Below are positions 23,430 to 30,184 of a stretch of 64,000 nt of DNA, piece after piece. The position numbers were made by a program, and so were the translations under genes. Source of the DNA: an uncultured bacterium (GTDB lineage: Bacteria; Cyanobacteriota; Vampirovibrionia; Gastranaerophilales; Gastranaerophilaceae); contig CASEDF010000002.1 of NCBI GenBank assembly GCA_949286705.1, positions 62,001 through 126,000 on the forward strand, in the 5' to 3' direction. The notes beneath the pieces are model-generated. The model saw nothing but the letters and a program-made list of their open reading frames with translations. It made no database searches and was not told the origin of the DNA. How positions within the stretch are numbered: the first letter of the stretch is position 1; every line of letters begins with the position of its first letter.

Positions 23430-25087
23430 TTTACAAAAAGAGTCTCATTAGCAGGCTCTTTTTTAGTTATAGAGAGTTTTTTCAGGGTTGTAACTTTATT
23501 TTTCAACGAAATTTCTATATTTTTCGTCAGATAGTCTAAAACCGTTTTACTGCTTACCTTTGGCAGGGTTGTAACTTTTTTAGAACATAAATGTTCATTA
23601 TCCTTAAGTATTCTCAACGCTTGGAAAATCGGCTTTAATTTAACCGTTAATTCTTCCGTTTCAGTGTTGTAAGTAACTTTTTCACATACCATACGGAGTA
23701 ATCTTTGCTTACTTTCAATACTTGCATTTTTGTATGTATCTCCAATATTTGAGAGAAATTTCATGAGAGTATCAATATTGCTGTAAACCGTTTTATTGAC
23801 TTTGGAAGCTGTCTTGTTATTTTCAGATAATAACTCTTTTTCGTCCTGCCATTCCTGCATTTGGCGCTCAAAATCCTCGTTGCTTAACGGTGAGTTTCCT
23901 AGTAATCGTTCTTCGTTGGATTTCTTGATAAGTGTATTAAGTTCTGTCAAACGCTTAGTATTAGACATATACACTTGGTTTTCCGTTGAATATATCTCAT
24001 CTAATGCTTTAACGAGTTTCGGTTTTATCAGTTCTACCACTTTTTTAGGTATATGAATTTCGGCAAAAATACTGTTAAAAGTTTCGTCCAGAGTTTCTTG
24101 TTTTATCCCCTTTATGTGAATATGGGCTTGCTTTCGGTTATGGCACTTATAATAAATGTAATCACCGCTATTATGCGCCCCTTTTGCGTGATAGCCAGTA
24201 AGAAAACAACCACATTTACATCTTATCAGCTTTGAATAAGTTTTATCGGTATGGGTAGCGTATGGTTGTCCGTCGTTTCTTCTCAAGGCTTCCACCTTTC
24301 TAAATAAAGATTGTGAAATTATCGGTTCGTGTTTTCCTTGTATTATTCTGTCCGTGCCGTCCTCATTTTTACCGTACTTTATTTTGCCTGTATAAACAAT
24401 ATTTTTTAGAATATGTTCGATTTTTCTAACCGGATAAGGCTTACCGTTTTTATCACAAAAACCGTCCTTGAAAACCTCCAATGACACAGACTTCATAGTA
24501 TGTTGACCACTCCCATATAGTGAAAATATTTTCACTATATGCGGTGCATTCGTTTCATCTTTTACGATAATTCCATGTCCATCAGCTCTTTTGTTTAAAT
24601 AGCCAATTGGTGCTTTACCCATTAAATAACCCTGTCCAGCCCTGTGTTCCATGGTCGCCTTAGTACGTTTTTTTGTATTAAGCGACTCGTCGCTGGCTAT
24701 TCCCATTAAACAGCCCAGCAAAGTTTGATTTTCAGATGTTAGGTCATTAACAGCGTCGGTAACAGAAAAAAGTTTCATATCCAGGTCTTTAATATTCTTG
24801 TATGTATATGCGTAAAAGTCCGTTATATTTCGGCTTATTCGGTCAGCTTTCCAAACTATCACGCATGAAATCCTGTTCTTTCTTATGTATTTATTTAGCG
24901 CTTGCAGACTCTTTAAATTTTTGTAGTCAGAGCCAGACTTGCCCCTGTCCTCAAAAAATTCGACAATTTCACAATCATTGTTCTTTGCCCATTCAAGGCA
25001 CTTTTCTTTCTGCATATCCAAGCTATAGCCATTGACGGCTTGTTCTTCTGTCGATACTCTACCATAATAAACGGCTTTTTTAACCAT
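23372..25087 (-). CDS. Large serine recombinase (site-specific integrase)
   Basis: 571-aa integrase. Resolvase domain 1-150 with the nucleophile in YYGRVSTEEQ, EFFEDRGKSGSD and WKADRISRN; Recombinase domain about 165-270 (APIGYLN, LFRKVEALRRNDGQP); zinc ribbon about 280-330 (RCKCGCFLTG and YYKCHNRKQA); then a coiled-coil region about 370-430. A short repeat KVTTLPKV/KVTTLKKL lies near the C-terminus. The start at 25087 has a GCGAGG site. The last residues (GAPDGIRTHAYRNHNPRS) are the antisense of tRNA-His, so the natural end has been replaced or extended by host DNA. Confidence 0.93.
   Translation of the reverse strand: MVKKAVYYGRVSTEEQAVNGYSLDMQKEKCLEWAKNNDCEIVEFFEDRGKSGSDYKNLKSLQALNKYIRKNRISCVIVWKADRISRNITDFYAYTYKNIKDLDMKLFSVTDAVNDLTSENQTLLGCLMGIASDESLNTKKRTKATMEHRAGQGYLMGKAPIGYLNKRADGHGIIVKDETNAPHIVKIFSLYGSGQHTMKSVSLEVFKDGFCDKNGKPYPVRKIEHILKNIVYTGKIKYGKNEDGTDRIIQGKHEPIISQSLFRKVEALRRNDGQPYATHTDKTYSKLIRCKCGCFLTGYHAKGAHNSGDYIYYKCHNRKQAHIHIKGIKQETLDETFNSIFAEIHIPKKVVELIKPKLVKALDEIYSTENQVYMSNTKRLTELNTLIKKSNEERLLGNSPLSNEDFERQMQEWQDEKELLSENNKTASKVNKTVYSNIDTLMKFLSNIGDTYKNASIESKQRLLRMVCEKVTYNTETEELTVKLKPIFQALRILKDNEHLCSKKVTTLPKVSSKTVLDYLTKNIEISLKNKVTTLKKLSITKKEPANETLFVNGAPDGIRTHAYRNHNPRS
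23435..23464 (+). terminator. tRNA-His terminator, inside the recombinase reading frame
   Basis: GAGTCT (23440-23445) pairs with AGGCTC (23453-23458) including one G-T pair, followed by six T. On the opposite strand it encodes part of the recombinase tail (KEPANETLF). Confidence 0.8.
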
Positions 25088-25220
25088 TTTGCGCCTCGCT
25101 TTCAACATAAAATAATTCTACAACAAAATTGACGAATTCATTTTCGTCGATTTCTTCTACACTAGGGGTATAGTCCTCAATACATACCTTAAGCCCCTTA
25201 AAATCAAATGACCCTGACAT
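25080..25220 (-). CDS. 46-aa acidic ORF coupled to the recombinase
   Basis: ATG at 25218-25220 opens MSGSFDFKGLKVCIEDY and continues as a Glu/Asp-rich peptide (SVEEIDENEFVNFVVE) to a TAA at 25080-25082. It overlaps the recombinase start by 8 bp in another frame, so ribosomes ending here could restart on the recombinase. No strong Shine-Dalgarno is visible. Composition and overlap make coding likely. Function unknown; small proteins ahead of integrases are often directionality or control factors, which is only an inference here. Confidence 0.55.
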   Translation of the reverse strand: MSGSFDFKGLKVCIEDYTPSVEEIDENEFVNFVVELFYVESEAQNG

Positions 25221-25425
25221 TTGCTAAGTCCATTCCAGCAGACAGCAAAATTAAACCCACTTGGGTTATTTACTTCTGCTACTGAACTAGACTTAGCCTA
25301 TAATAGGTCTTCCTTGGGCTATACCCTAAGCCGTTATCCGTTTTTTATCCTTAAATGTATAAGTATTAGTTACGGCATACGTTCACAATACTACAACTCA
25401 ATTATACCATAAATCTCTATTTTTC
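25221..25425 (-). promoter_or_regulatory. Promoter and about 180-nt leader of the recombinase operon
   Basis: Minus strand: TTGAGA (25424-25429), 17-bp spacer, TATAAT (25401-25406), then a leader of about 180 nt with no ORF I can support. The leader has the palindrome AACCCACTTGGGTT and smaller stems, so it may be a structured 5' UTR or contain an attachment site. Confidence 0.6.
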
Positions 25426-25887
25426 TCAACTGTTTTGCTCATTACGCGGTATTAGAGTAACTTTAATTAGTCCCTTTTTTTCACGTCCTAAAGCATAATC
25501 GACGAGTTTCCGGGAATTACCTACACCGGGATAGGAAATTAAATAATCGCTATGTTGTACCATATATCTATTGGCTTTTACAATGGCGTACCTTTTTGGT
25601 ACAAATTCCAATCCGTCAGGGTAAAAAGTTCCGTTAAATTCCTCCGGAGCTTTTCTATTCTGGTCAAGTGCATAGGGGGCAAGTAAATATAGTTTAATAT
25701 CTTTATGGCGTTTTTTAGCGTCTCTTAAAACCCTTATAACTAAACTATCAAATAAGCCGTAATGTCCTACCGTAAAGGTAGTAACACCATATTCAATGAT
25801 GTGTTTTTCAACAGCTTCCATGAGTTGCTGTTCTATACTACTTGAGGCATATCTGCTACCGATAAAGAAACATGTTTTACCGTTCAT
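25426..25887 (-). CDS. SLOG-fold (DUF1273/YpsA-like) protein
   Basis: 153-aa Rossmann-like protein. Seen: CFFIGSRYAS at the N-terminus, VGHYGLFDSLVIRVL for the family GxxGxFDxla motif, DIKLYLLAPY, and SDYLISYPGVGNSRKLVDY near the C-terminus. SLOG proteins bind nucleotides or their derivatives and often sit in mobile elements and defence or signalling contexts; the ligand is unknown. TATAAT (25894-25899) ends six bases before the ATG. Divergent from the XRE gene across a palindromic spacer. Confidence 0.75.
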   Translation of the reverse strand: MNGKTCFFIGSRYASSSIEQQLMEAVEKHIIEYGVTTFTVGHYGLFDSLVIRVLRDAKKRHKDIKLYLLAPYALDQNRKAPEEFNGTFYPDGLEFVPKRYAIVKANRYMVQHSDYLISYPGVGNSRKLVDYALGREKKGLIKVTLIPRNEQNS

Positions 25888-25906
25888 AGCCTTATTATAG
25901 GTAGGT

Positions 25907-25961
25907 TTAGGTATATTGTATATTATCCATATGAATGATATTAAGTCATGAATATACCTAA
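25907..25961. promoter_or_regulatory. Candidate operator pair for the XRE regulator
   Basis: TTAGGTATATT (25907-25917) and AATATACCTAA (25951-25961) are an exact 11-bp inverted repeat between divergent genes; ACCTATATAC at 25982-25991 is a weaker third match. Placement suits auto-repression by the adjacent HTH protein. Confidence 0.5.
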
Positions 25962-26004
25962 TAATTCTGTGGAAGTTTTGACCTATATACTTTAAGTTGT
26001 TGAT

Positions 26005-26334
26005 ATGGGTAAAGAGTTAAAAAAGGTATTTGGTAATAGGGTTAGGCATTTCAGGAATTTACTAGGTTATTCCCAAGAAAAGTTAGCGGAATTAGTTGGA
26101 ATATCCTCTCATACTATCAGCTATATTGAACGTGGAAAGAATTTTCTAAGTATGACTAAACTATCTGTATTATGTAATGCGCTTGAAGTCGAGCCATATC
26201 AATTATTTATAGATAAAGATTTCAATCCTGATGTTGATAAAATTAATGAGATTAACAGGTTGTTAACAACAGCAAATGAGAAACAGTTAAATATAGTTAT
26301 AGGGCTTCTACATAGCGTACTTGATATAAACTGA
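26005..26334 (+). CDS. XRE-family transcriptional regulator
   Basis: 109 aa. An HTH_3 domain occupies residues 6-68: RVRHFRNLLGYSQEKLAELV, then ISSHTISYIERGKNFLSMTKL. The C-terminal 40 residues are a short helical tail, probably for dimerisation, without a peptidase or sensor domain. It probably controls the element from the divergent operator region. Confidence 0.9.
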   Translation: MGKELKKVFGNRVRHFRNLLGYSQEKLAELVGISSHTISYIERGKNFLSMTKLSVLCNALEVEPYQLFIDKDFNPDVDKINEINRLLTTANEKQLNIVIGLLHSVLDIN

Positions 26335-26728
26335 TTAAATCCATAACCCAGTAATATCAATAGTTTCTACCCCATTGAAAGTTTCATCAATACCAGACAC
26401 AATTTCAGGGTGTAAGCAGGGAAAAACGTTTTACTGCGTTGTATAGTTCTATCACCATATTTACAGTAGTTTTCTATAGTAAACTAAGCAAATACTCAAT
26501 TTTCGCCAACTTTTTAACCATACATCATTTTTTAATGAACTATGGACGCGCTAGAATGCCCGTTAAGGCGGGGTAAATGAAAAATAGGTATTCTGGTATA
26601 CCCGATTTCGCGTAATGTTCTCAATGTTTAAACGAGAAAAATTATTTCTCATGTTTATTTTATCTCTGTTTATATTCTTCTATGTACTGGATTACTACGG
26701 AGTAATCCGCAATAGAAAGGTATGGGAA
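26335..26728. other. Non-coding spacer with a possible gene remnant
   Basis: No complete gene. On the minus strand 26335-26427 reads as a protein-like tail (PCLHPEIVSGIDETFNGVE, ending TGLWI) with no start codon, likely a decayed gene end convergent to the XRE gene. TAGTTT/AAACTA (26466-26485) and GGTAT/ATACC (26587-26602) are small inverted repeats. An in-frame extension (from 26615) upstream of the RHH-like gene would add a hydrophobic segment. Confidence 0.35.
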
Positions 26729-26893
26729 ATGACTGAAAAATTTTCTAGGACATTTACTTTAAGTAAGCGCGTATGGGATTTCCTGAACATGCTTAAATTG
26801 CACGAACAAAAGAACATAAGCGCATACGTCAACACGCTAATTATGAAAGACATTGAGAAAAGAGAGGAGAACACAAACAATGCTAAACAATAG
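26729..26893 (+). CDS. RHH-like small DNA-binding protein
   Basis: 54 aa: MTEKFSRTFTLSKRVWDFL then LHEQKNISAYVNTLIMKDI, a beta-strand followed by two helices, as in ribbon-helix-helix repressors. AGAAAGG site ahead of the ATG. An in-frame ATG at 26615 would add 38 residues with one membrane helix (LFLMFILSLFIFFYVL); I favour the short form for its ribosome site. The next gene overlaps by 14 bp. Confidence 0.6.
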   Translation: MTEKFSRTFTLSKRVWDFLNMLKLHEQKNISAYVNTLIMKDIEKREENTNNAKQ

Positions 26894-27257
26894 GTATTCG
26901 GGGCTAATCCCGCCAAACACGGATTTGAAACAATTTACGATAAATCAGGTTAAAAATGATATTATCAGCTATTTAAGCAAAGGTAAGGTGCAACACGCGC
27001 ACAAGATGTATTTGGTGCGTTTAGTTAGGCATTTAAATACAAATGGTGCGTATCCGAAATACAGGGAAAACATAATCCGCGCTATATGTGCCGATTTAAA
27101 GGGTGAAGTCATACGGCTTGACCGAGTGGGGCGGTTATCGCGCGGAATACAAGCTGGCATGTTGGTTGAGATTATTCAGGATATTGAAGATGTCCTGCTA
27201 GATAACATGCCGGAATTGCTTACAGATTATGACTTTGTGAGTGAGGAGGAGTTGTAG
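26880..27257 (+). CDS. Element protein of unknown function
   Basis: 125 aa starting MLNNRYSGLIPPNTDLKQF with an AGAGGAG site; the longer reading from 26853 has none. Helical, basic in the middle (KGKVQHAHKMYLVRLVRH) and acidic at the end (DYDFVSEEEL). No domain recognised. It is the second gene of a tight four-gene run, so a plasmid- or element-maintenance role is plausible but not shown. Confidence 0.65.
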   Translation: MLNNRYSGLIPPNTDLKQFTINQVKNDIISYLSKGKVQHAHKMYLVRLVRHLNTNGAYPKYRENIIRAICADLKGEVIRLDRVGRLSRGIQAGMLVEIIQDIEDVLLDNMPELLTDYDFVSEEEL

Positions 27258-27259
27258 AA

Positions 27260-27523
27260 ATGGTTGAGAATACTGAAATGTTACAAGCGCAGGGCTGGCG
27301 CGCACGTGCAAAAGTGTACATAAAGATGAAGATAATTAACAGTAAAGACCGCTTAAACGCACTTAAAGCCGTTGAGGGGGTAAAAATGCCCCTGTATTTA
27401 GCTCGGGGTGGAGTTTCGCAAGAGGTTTTGAAAGAAATTTTTGTGAAAAAGGTAGCTTCGGCGGTGGCTCACGCGTTAGACACTGAAAAATACAGTACAA
27501 TTATAATGGGAATGAAATTATGA
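27260..27523 (+). CDS. Element protein of unknown function
   Basis: 87 aa, basic, helical; KVYIKMKIINSKDRLNALK is the most conserved-looking stretch. The GAGGAGG site lies at the end of the preceding gene. The next gene starts by ATGA overlap, so translation is coupled. No family recognised. Confidence 0.6.
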   Translation: MVENTEMLQAQGWRARAKVYIKMKIINSKDRLNALKAVEGVKMPLYLARGGVSQEVLKEIFVKKVASAVAHALDTEKYSTIIMGMKL

Positions 27524-27978
27524 TAAACGATTTTCAAGGGCTGGATTTCCAGCCCGATTTTAAAGGGGGTAAGGAAGAAACCAATATTATCAGCATACGC
27601 GCCAATAGTGATAATTTGCAGGGGTTAAAGTCGTTAAAAGCTCAACACATTAACGTTTCTGGCTGGGTGAATGAGTTGATTTCAAACGGTTTCAAGCACA
27701 CAAAGCGCCTGACACCGCCGGAGATTAGTTCTAAATTAAAAGACTTCCGCCCTGTTGAATTACTGGTACATAAGACGGTAGCTGTGTTAATTGAGCGGGC
27801 TTTGGCGTTTTATGGCGCGTATGAGGTCGGGAAATTCCTAAGTGTGCTATTGGCTCATCATCCAGACTTTAGAGAGGGGAACGCCGTAGCGTTCGGCGTT
27901 ACAGATGAAAAATTTTTAAAGGATATGGAAAATCTGAATTTTACACTATTAGACCGTGAACGCCCGCGCGTAGAATAA
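27520..27978 (+). CDS. Element protein of unknown function with RHH-like middle
   Basis: 152 aa. Residues about 22-55 (NIISIRANSDNLQGLKSL then NVSGWVNELISNGF) have a strand-helix-helix pattern like RHH proteins, followed by a helical C-terminal domain (PVELLVHKTVAVLIERAL). Start by 4-bp overlap with the previous gene. A hairpin (CCGTCAGAAATGGCGG then TTTTCTTTT) follows the stop and may end the transcript. Confidence 0.6.
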   Translation: MINDFQGLDFQPDFKGGKEETNIISIRANSDNLQGLKSLKAQHINVSGWVNELISNGFKHTKRLTPPEISSKLKDFRPVELLVHKTVAVLIERALAFYGAYEVGKFLSVLLAHHPDFREGNAVAFGVTDEKFLKDMENLNFTLLDRERPRVE

Positions 27979-28040
27979 TTTAACACGGACTGCAAAAGTT
28001 TGACCGTCAGAAATGGCGGTTTTCTTTTGTAGCCGAAAGT

Positions 28041-28143
28041 GTATTACCAGTAATACATGACATGTTTTGTAATACTGTTTTTCCTACGAAAAACGAAATT
28101 TTGAGTGGATTTAGAGAAATTGGCATTGTATTACCTGTAATAC
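28041..28143. repeat. Two 16-bp palindromes GTATTACCNGTAATAC with a half site
   Basis: GTATTACCAGTAATAC (28041-28056) and GTATTACCTGTAATAC (28128-28143) differ only at the central base. A lone GTAATAC half site lies between (28069-28075). They sit upstream of nothing on the plus strand and downstream of the small resolvase on the minus strand. Candidate resolvase res subsites, parS-like sites or operators. Confidence 0.75.
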
Positions 28144-28449
28144 GGCAACTCCTTAAAAATGGGCTTAATACCAATTGTGATAAGGCTTTTCGGCTTAATT
28201 CTGAGCAGGATTTTGCGTGTTTAGATTAGTAAGTGTCCTCACTTTCTTATCCGTTCGGACACGTCCTCCGGACACTACATCCAAAGCGGGTAATTATGCA
28301 AATTTTTCATGAGTGCGCAAGTTTATGTATAAGCGGGTATAACCGGCATGGTTTAATCTCTAATACGTTCAAGCAAGTTATGGTTTTAAAACGCATTATT
28401 ATACCTTAAATATGCTTGCACGCTTACTTGTACGCGTTCAAGCTATAAT
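28144..28449. other. Non-coding stretch with GGACAC repeats
   Basis: AGTGTCC (28232-28238) is the inverse of GGACACT (28270-28276), with a further GGACAC at 28257-28262. The remainder is AT-rich with short GCGC-containing repeats. No gene supported. An origin, transfer or resolution site is possible. Confidence 0.35.
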
Positions 28450-29118
28450 TTATTTTCGGGGAGTTTCATGCTTATCGCTCTTTAGTCCCAGTTCTTTTGC
28501 AAGTTTGTAATAGGTAGCCTTTTTCATGTTAAAGTCCCTCATTACTGATGTGTGTGTACATTCGCCATTGGCAGCTTTTTGGAACATTGCAGAAAAATTT
28601 TCCGGTATTTCTGTTTTCGGACGTCCTAATACTTTTCCTGCGTCCTTTCGCTCTTTTAAGGCTCTTTTTGTTCGTGCGGATATATTTTTCTTTTCTATCT
28701 CTGCCATTGTAGCCATAACAGTTAATACAATTTTTTTCATAGACGTTTGTAAAAGGTCATCTCTATCGGTACCAGCTGTACATAATATTTTCTCTTTTTC
28801 GTCTAATGTTATAAATTCTGCTTGCTTTTCCTCTGTAATTATTCGATAGACGTGTTCTAATCCAGACGCACTACGGTGCAAACGACTAACTTCCACCACA
28901 ACAACGGTATCACCGCCACGGAGATTATCCAATAACACAGGTAATTGCGAGCGTTTCTCAATTGGTGTATCACCCTTACACTCATCTTTATAGTAGGCGG
29001 AAATCTTGACATTATTAGCTTTTGCCCATTGTTCGATTGCATGCGTTTGGTTCTCAATAGTCATAGTGCCGTCATTTTTGGACACTCGACAATAAGCATA
29101 TATTCTATTTTCAGCCAT
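28450..29118 (-). CDS. Small serine recombinase (resolvase/invertase type)
   Basis: 222 aa. Catalytic domain 1-150: AYCRVSKNDGTMTIENQ with the nucleophile Ser, KDECKGDTPIEKRSQL, VVEVSRLHRSASGLEH; helix E to about 175 (EIEKKNISARTKRALKERKDAG, split by the family motif). C-terminal helix-turn-helix of about 45 aa (TSVMRDFNMKKATYYKLAKE). Resembles Tn3-type resolvases or invertases; probable substrates are the palindromes downstream or element dimers. Start at 29118 has a GGAGG site overlapping the stop of the preceding 64-aa gene. Confidence 0.9.
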   Translation of the reverse strand: MAENRIYAYCRVSKNDGTMTIENQTHAIEQWAKANNVKISAYYKDECKGDTPIEKRSQLPVLLDNLRGGDTVVVVEVSRLHRSASGLEHVYRIITEEKQAEFITLDEKEKILCTAGTDRDDLLQTSMKKIVLTVMATMAEIEKKNISARTKRALKERKDAGKVLGRPKTEIPENFSAMFQKAANGECTHTSVMRDFNMKKATYYKLAKELGLKSDKHETPRK

Positions 29119-29119
29119 T

Positions 29120-29314
29120 TTATACCTCCGTTTGTACACTATTGAAGATATTGCGCAATTCTGTATCTAAACATTCTCCGATTGAGAGTACACTATTGAA
29201 TGCCTCTCTGAATTCGGGTTCTACTCCCTCAATTTTCCACGCCATGCAGTTGAGAGCATTTGTTAAGCCTATACAACTAAGCAATTTGTCTGATGTTTCC
29301 TGTAAATTTATCAT
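29120..29314 (-). CDS. 64-aa element protein, unknown
   Basis: MINLQETSDKLLSCIGLTNA, then an acidic helical region. GGAGAT site upstream, and its stop lies within the resolvase ribosome-site region, so these form one operon with the coiled-coil gene. Function unknown. Confidence 0.55.
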   Translation of the reverse strand: MINLQETSDKLLSCIGLTNALNCMAWKIEGVEPEFREAFNSVLSIGECLDTELRNIFNSVQTEV

Positions 29315-29349
29315 ACTATTATCTCCTGCAATAGTAGGGGCTTTTGCCC

Positions 29350-29625
29350 CTACGCTATTGTAAATCTCCTGCTTGGTACTTGTTTTAAAAACATATTGTA
29401 TATGTCTGCAAAATCCGCTTTAAATCTCTTGGTATCAAATTTATTTGAGAGAATTGATGTAAATCTTATAATTGCAGTACCTAAGTCAATAACTTCAACT
29501 TCTCTGTTTTCCATTTCTTGTTTAATTTGTGCTTCGCGTGCTGTAATTTCTGCCTTGATAGTTTCTGCTTGACTGTAAAGGTCTTGTAATTCGGCTACCG
29601 TTGTTCTTAATTCACTGTTGTTCAT
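29350..29625 (-). CDS. 91-aa coiled-coil element protein
   Basis: The N-terminal half (residues 1-45) is a strong coiled coil rich in Glu/Lys/Gln (ELRTTVAELQDLYSQAETIK), the rest a small mixed domain ending FKADFADIYNMFLKQVPS. AGGAG site upstream. First gene of the resolvase operon, placed directly below the TAGACGT array. Confidence 0.6.
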   Translation of the reverse strand: MNNSELRTTVAELQDLYSQAETIKAEITAREAQIKQEMENREVEVIDLGTAIIRFTSILSNKFDTKRFKADFADIYNMFLKQVPSRRFTIA

Positions 29626-29672
29626 GTTCGTATCTCCTATTTAACTGCTTTCTATACTTTAATTATTACATA

Positions 29673-29787
29673 ACGTCTATAAAATGTCAAGTATTTAATA
29701 GACGTATATTAAATAGTGTTAAGCTGTTAAATAGACGTAAATCGCTTAAGAAATTTTACGTTCATATAACGAACGTTTTTTAGACGT
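29673..29787. repeat. Four TAGACGT sites plus a hairpin upstream of the resolvase operon
   Basis: ACGTCTA (29673-29679, inverted) and TAGACGT at 29699-29705, 29732-29738 and 29781-29787. The middle two share TTAA(A)TAGACGTA. Distances are 26, 33 and 49 bp. ACGTTC/GAACGT (29758-29776) forms a perfect 6-bp stem between the last two. Iterons or operators for a dimer binding one DNA face. Confidence 0.65.
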
Positions 29788-29789
29788 GA

Positions 29790-29914
29790 TTATGCGTAAC
29801 AGAGCATTTCTTCAACTGGTAATTTTTCAAGTTCTTGCAAAATTATTCCGGTCAATGGTTGTAACAAGTACACATATCCCGCCCCATTTTTAAGAACTCT
29901 CGAAAGATAGTTTT
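29790..29914 (-). pseudogene. Possible remnant of a small gene at the right end
   Basis: Minus-strand frame ending at 29790-29792 reads NGAGYVYLLQPLTGIILQEL then EKLPVEEMLCYA, protein-like over about 40 codons but without a good start codon or ribosome site. A nearby ATG in another frame (MRIKKTIFREFLKMG) suggests a frameshifted gene. Confidence 0.35.
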
Positions 29915-30184
29915 TTTAATGCGCATGTTGTGGGTGTGAACCCATTAAGGCGCAGCCTTTAAAAGCGTTCAAGCGTAAGGCGGCAGAGTACTGCGTGATA
30001 TCTATTTTGCGTCAAGATGCACTATGCTATGTATTATGCTTGTTTTTATGCGGATATGTTGATTACTTTATATTTTTTAATAATAATTTTTTTCAGTATG
30101 CTTTTGTGCTATTTTTATTGTGTACATGTGCTTTTTATAAAGTTTAGAGGAAGTTTTTTGTAAATTTTTATGGAGAAGGATTTG
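29915..30184. other. Spacer between the element and the glycan cluster
   Basis: Contains a tRNA-end-like stretch, TGGGTGTGAACCCATTAAGG (29931-29950), inside TGCGC/GCGCA (29920-29924, 29950-29954). No complete gene supported. Long A/T-rich tract before the GT8 start probably holds its promoter. Confidence 0.3.

Larger units (their letters stand above)
23465..29792. mobile_element. Integrated element carrying two serine recombinases, next to tRNA-His
   Basis: Bounded on the left by tRNA-His and its terminator and on the right by glycan genes starting at 30185. Contents: large serine recombinase with a 46-aa upstream ORF, SLOG-fold protein, XRE regulator, RHH-like gene, three unknown genes, palindromes, small resolvase and two small unknown genes under a TAGACGT array. 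There are no capsid, conjugation or recognisable replication genes. Ends are not defined: serine enzymes leave only a 2-bp core duplication, so the borders given are gene-based. Confidence 0.7.

Noticed and set aside
25221-25412. 63-codon plus-strand ORF in the recombinase leader
   Set aside because: It lies antisense to a promoter and leader with clear -35/-10 boxes and has no ribosome site.
23465-29792. Element as a prophage
   Set aside because: No capsid, terminase, tail or lysis genes; only recombinases, regulators and small unknown genes.
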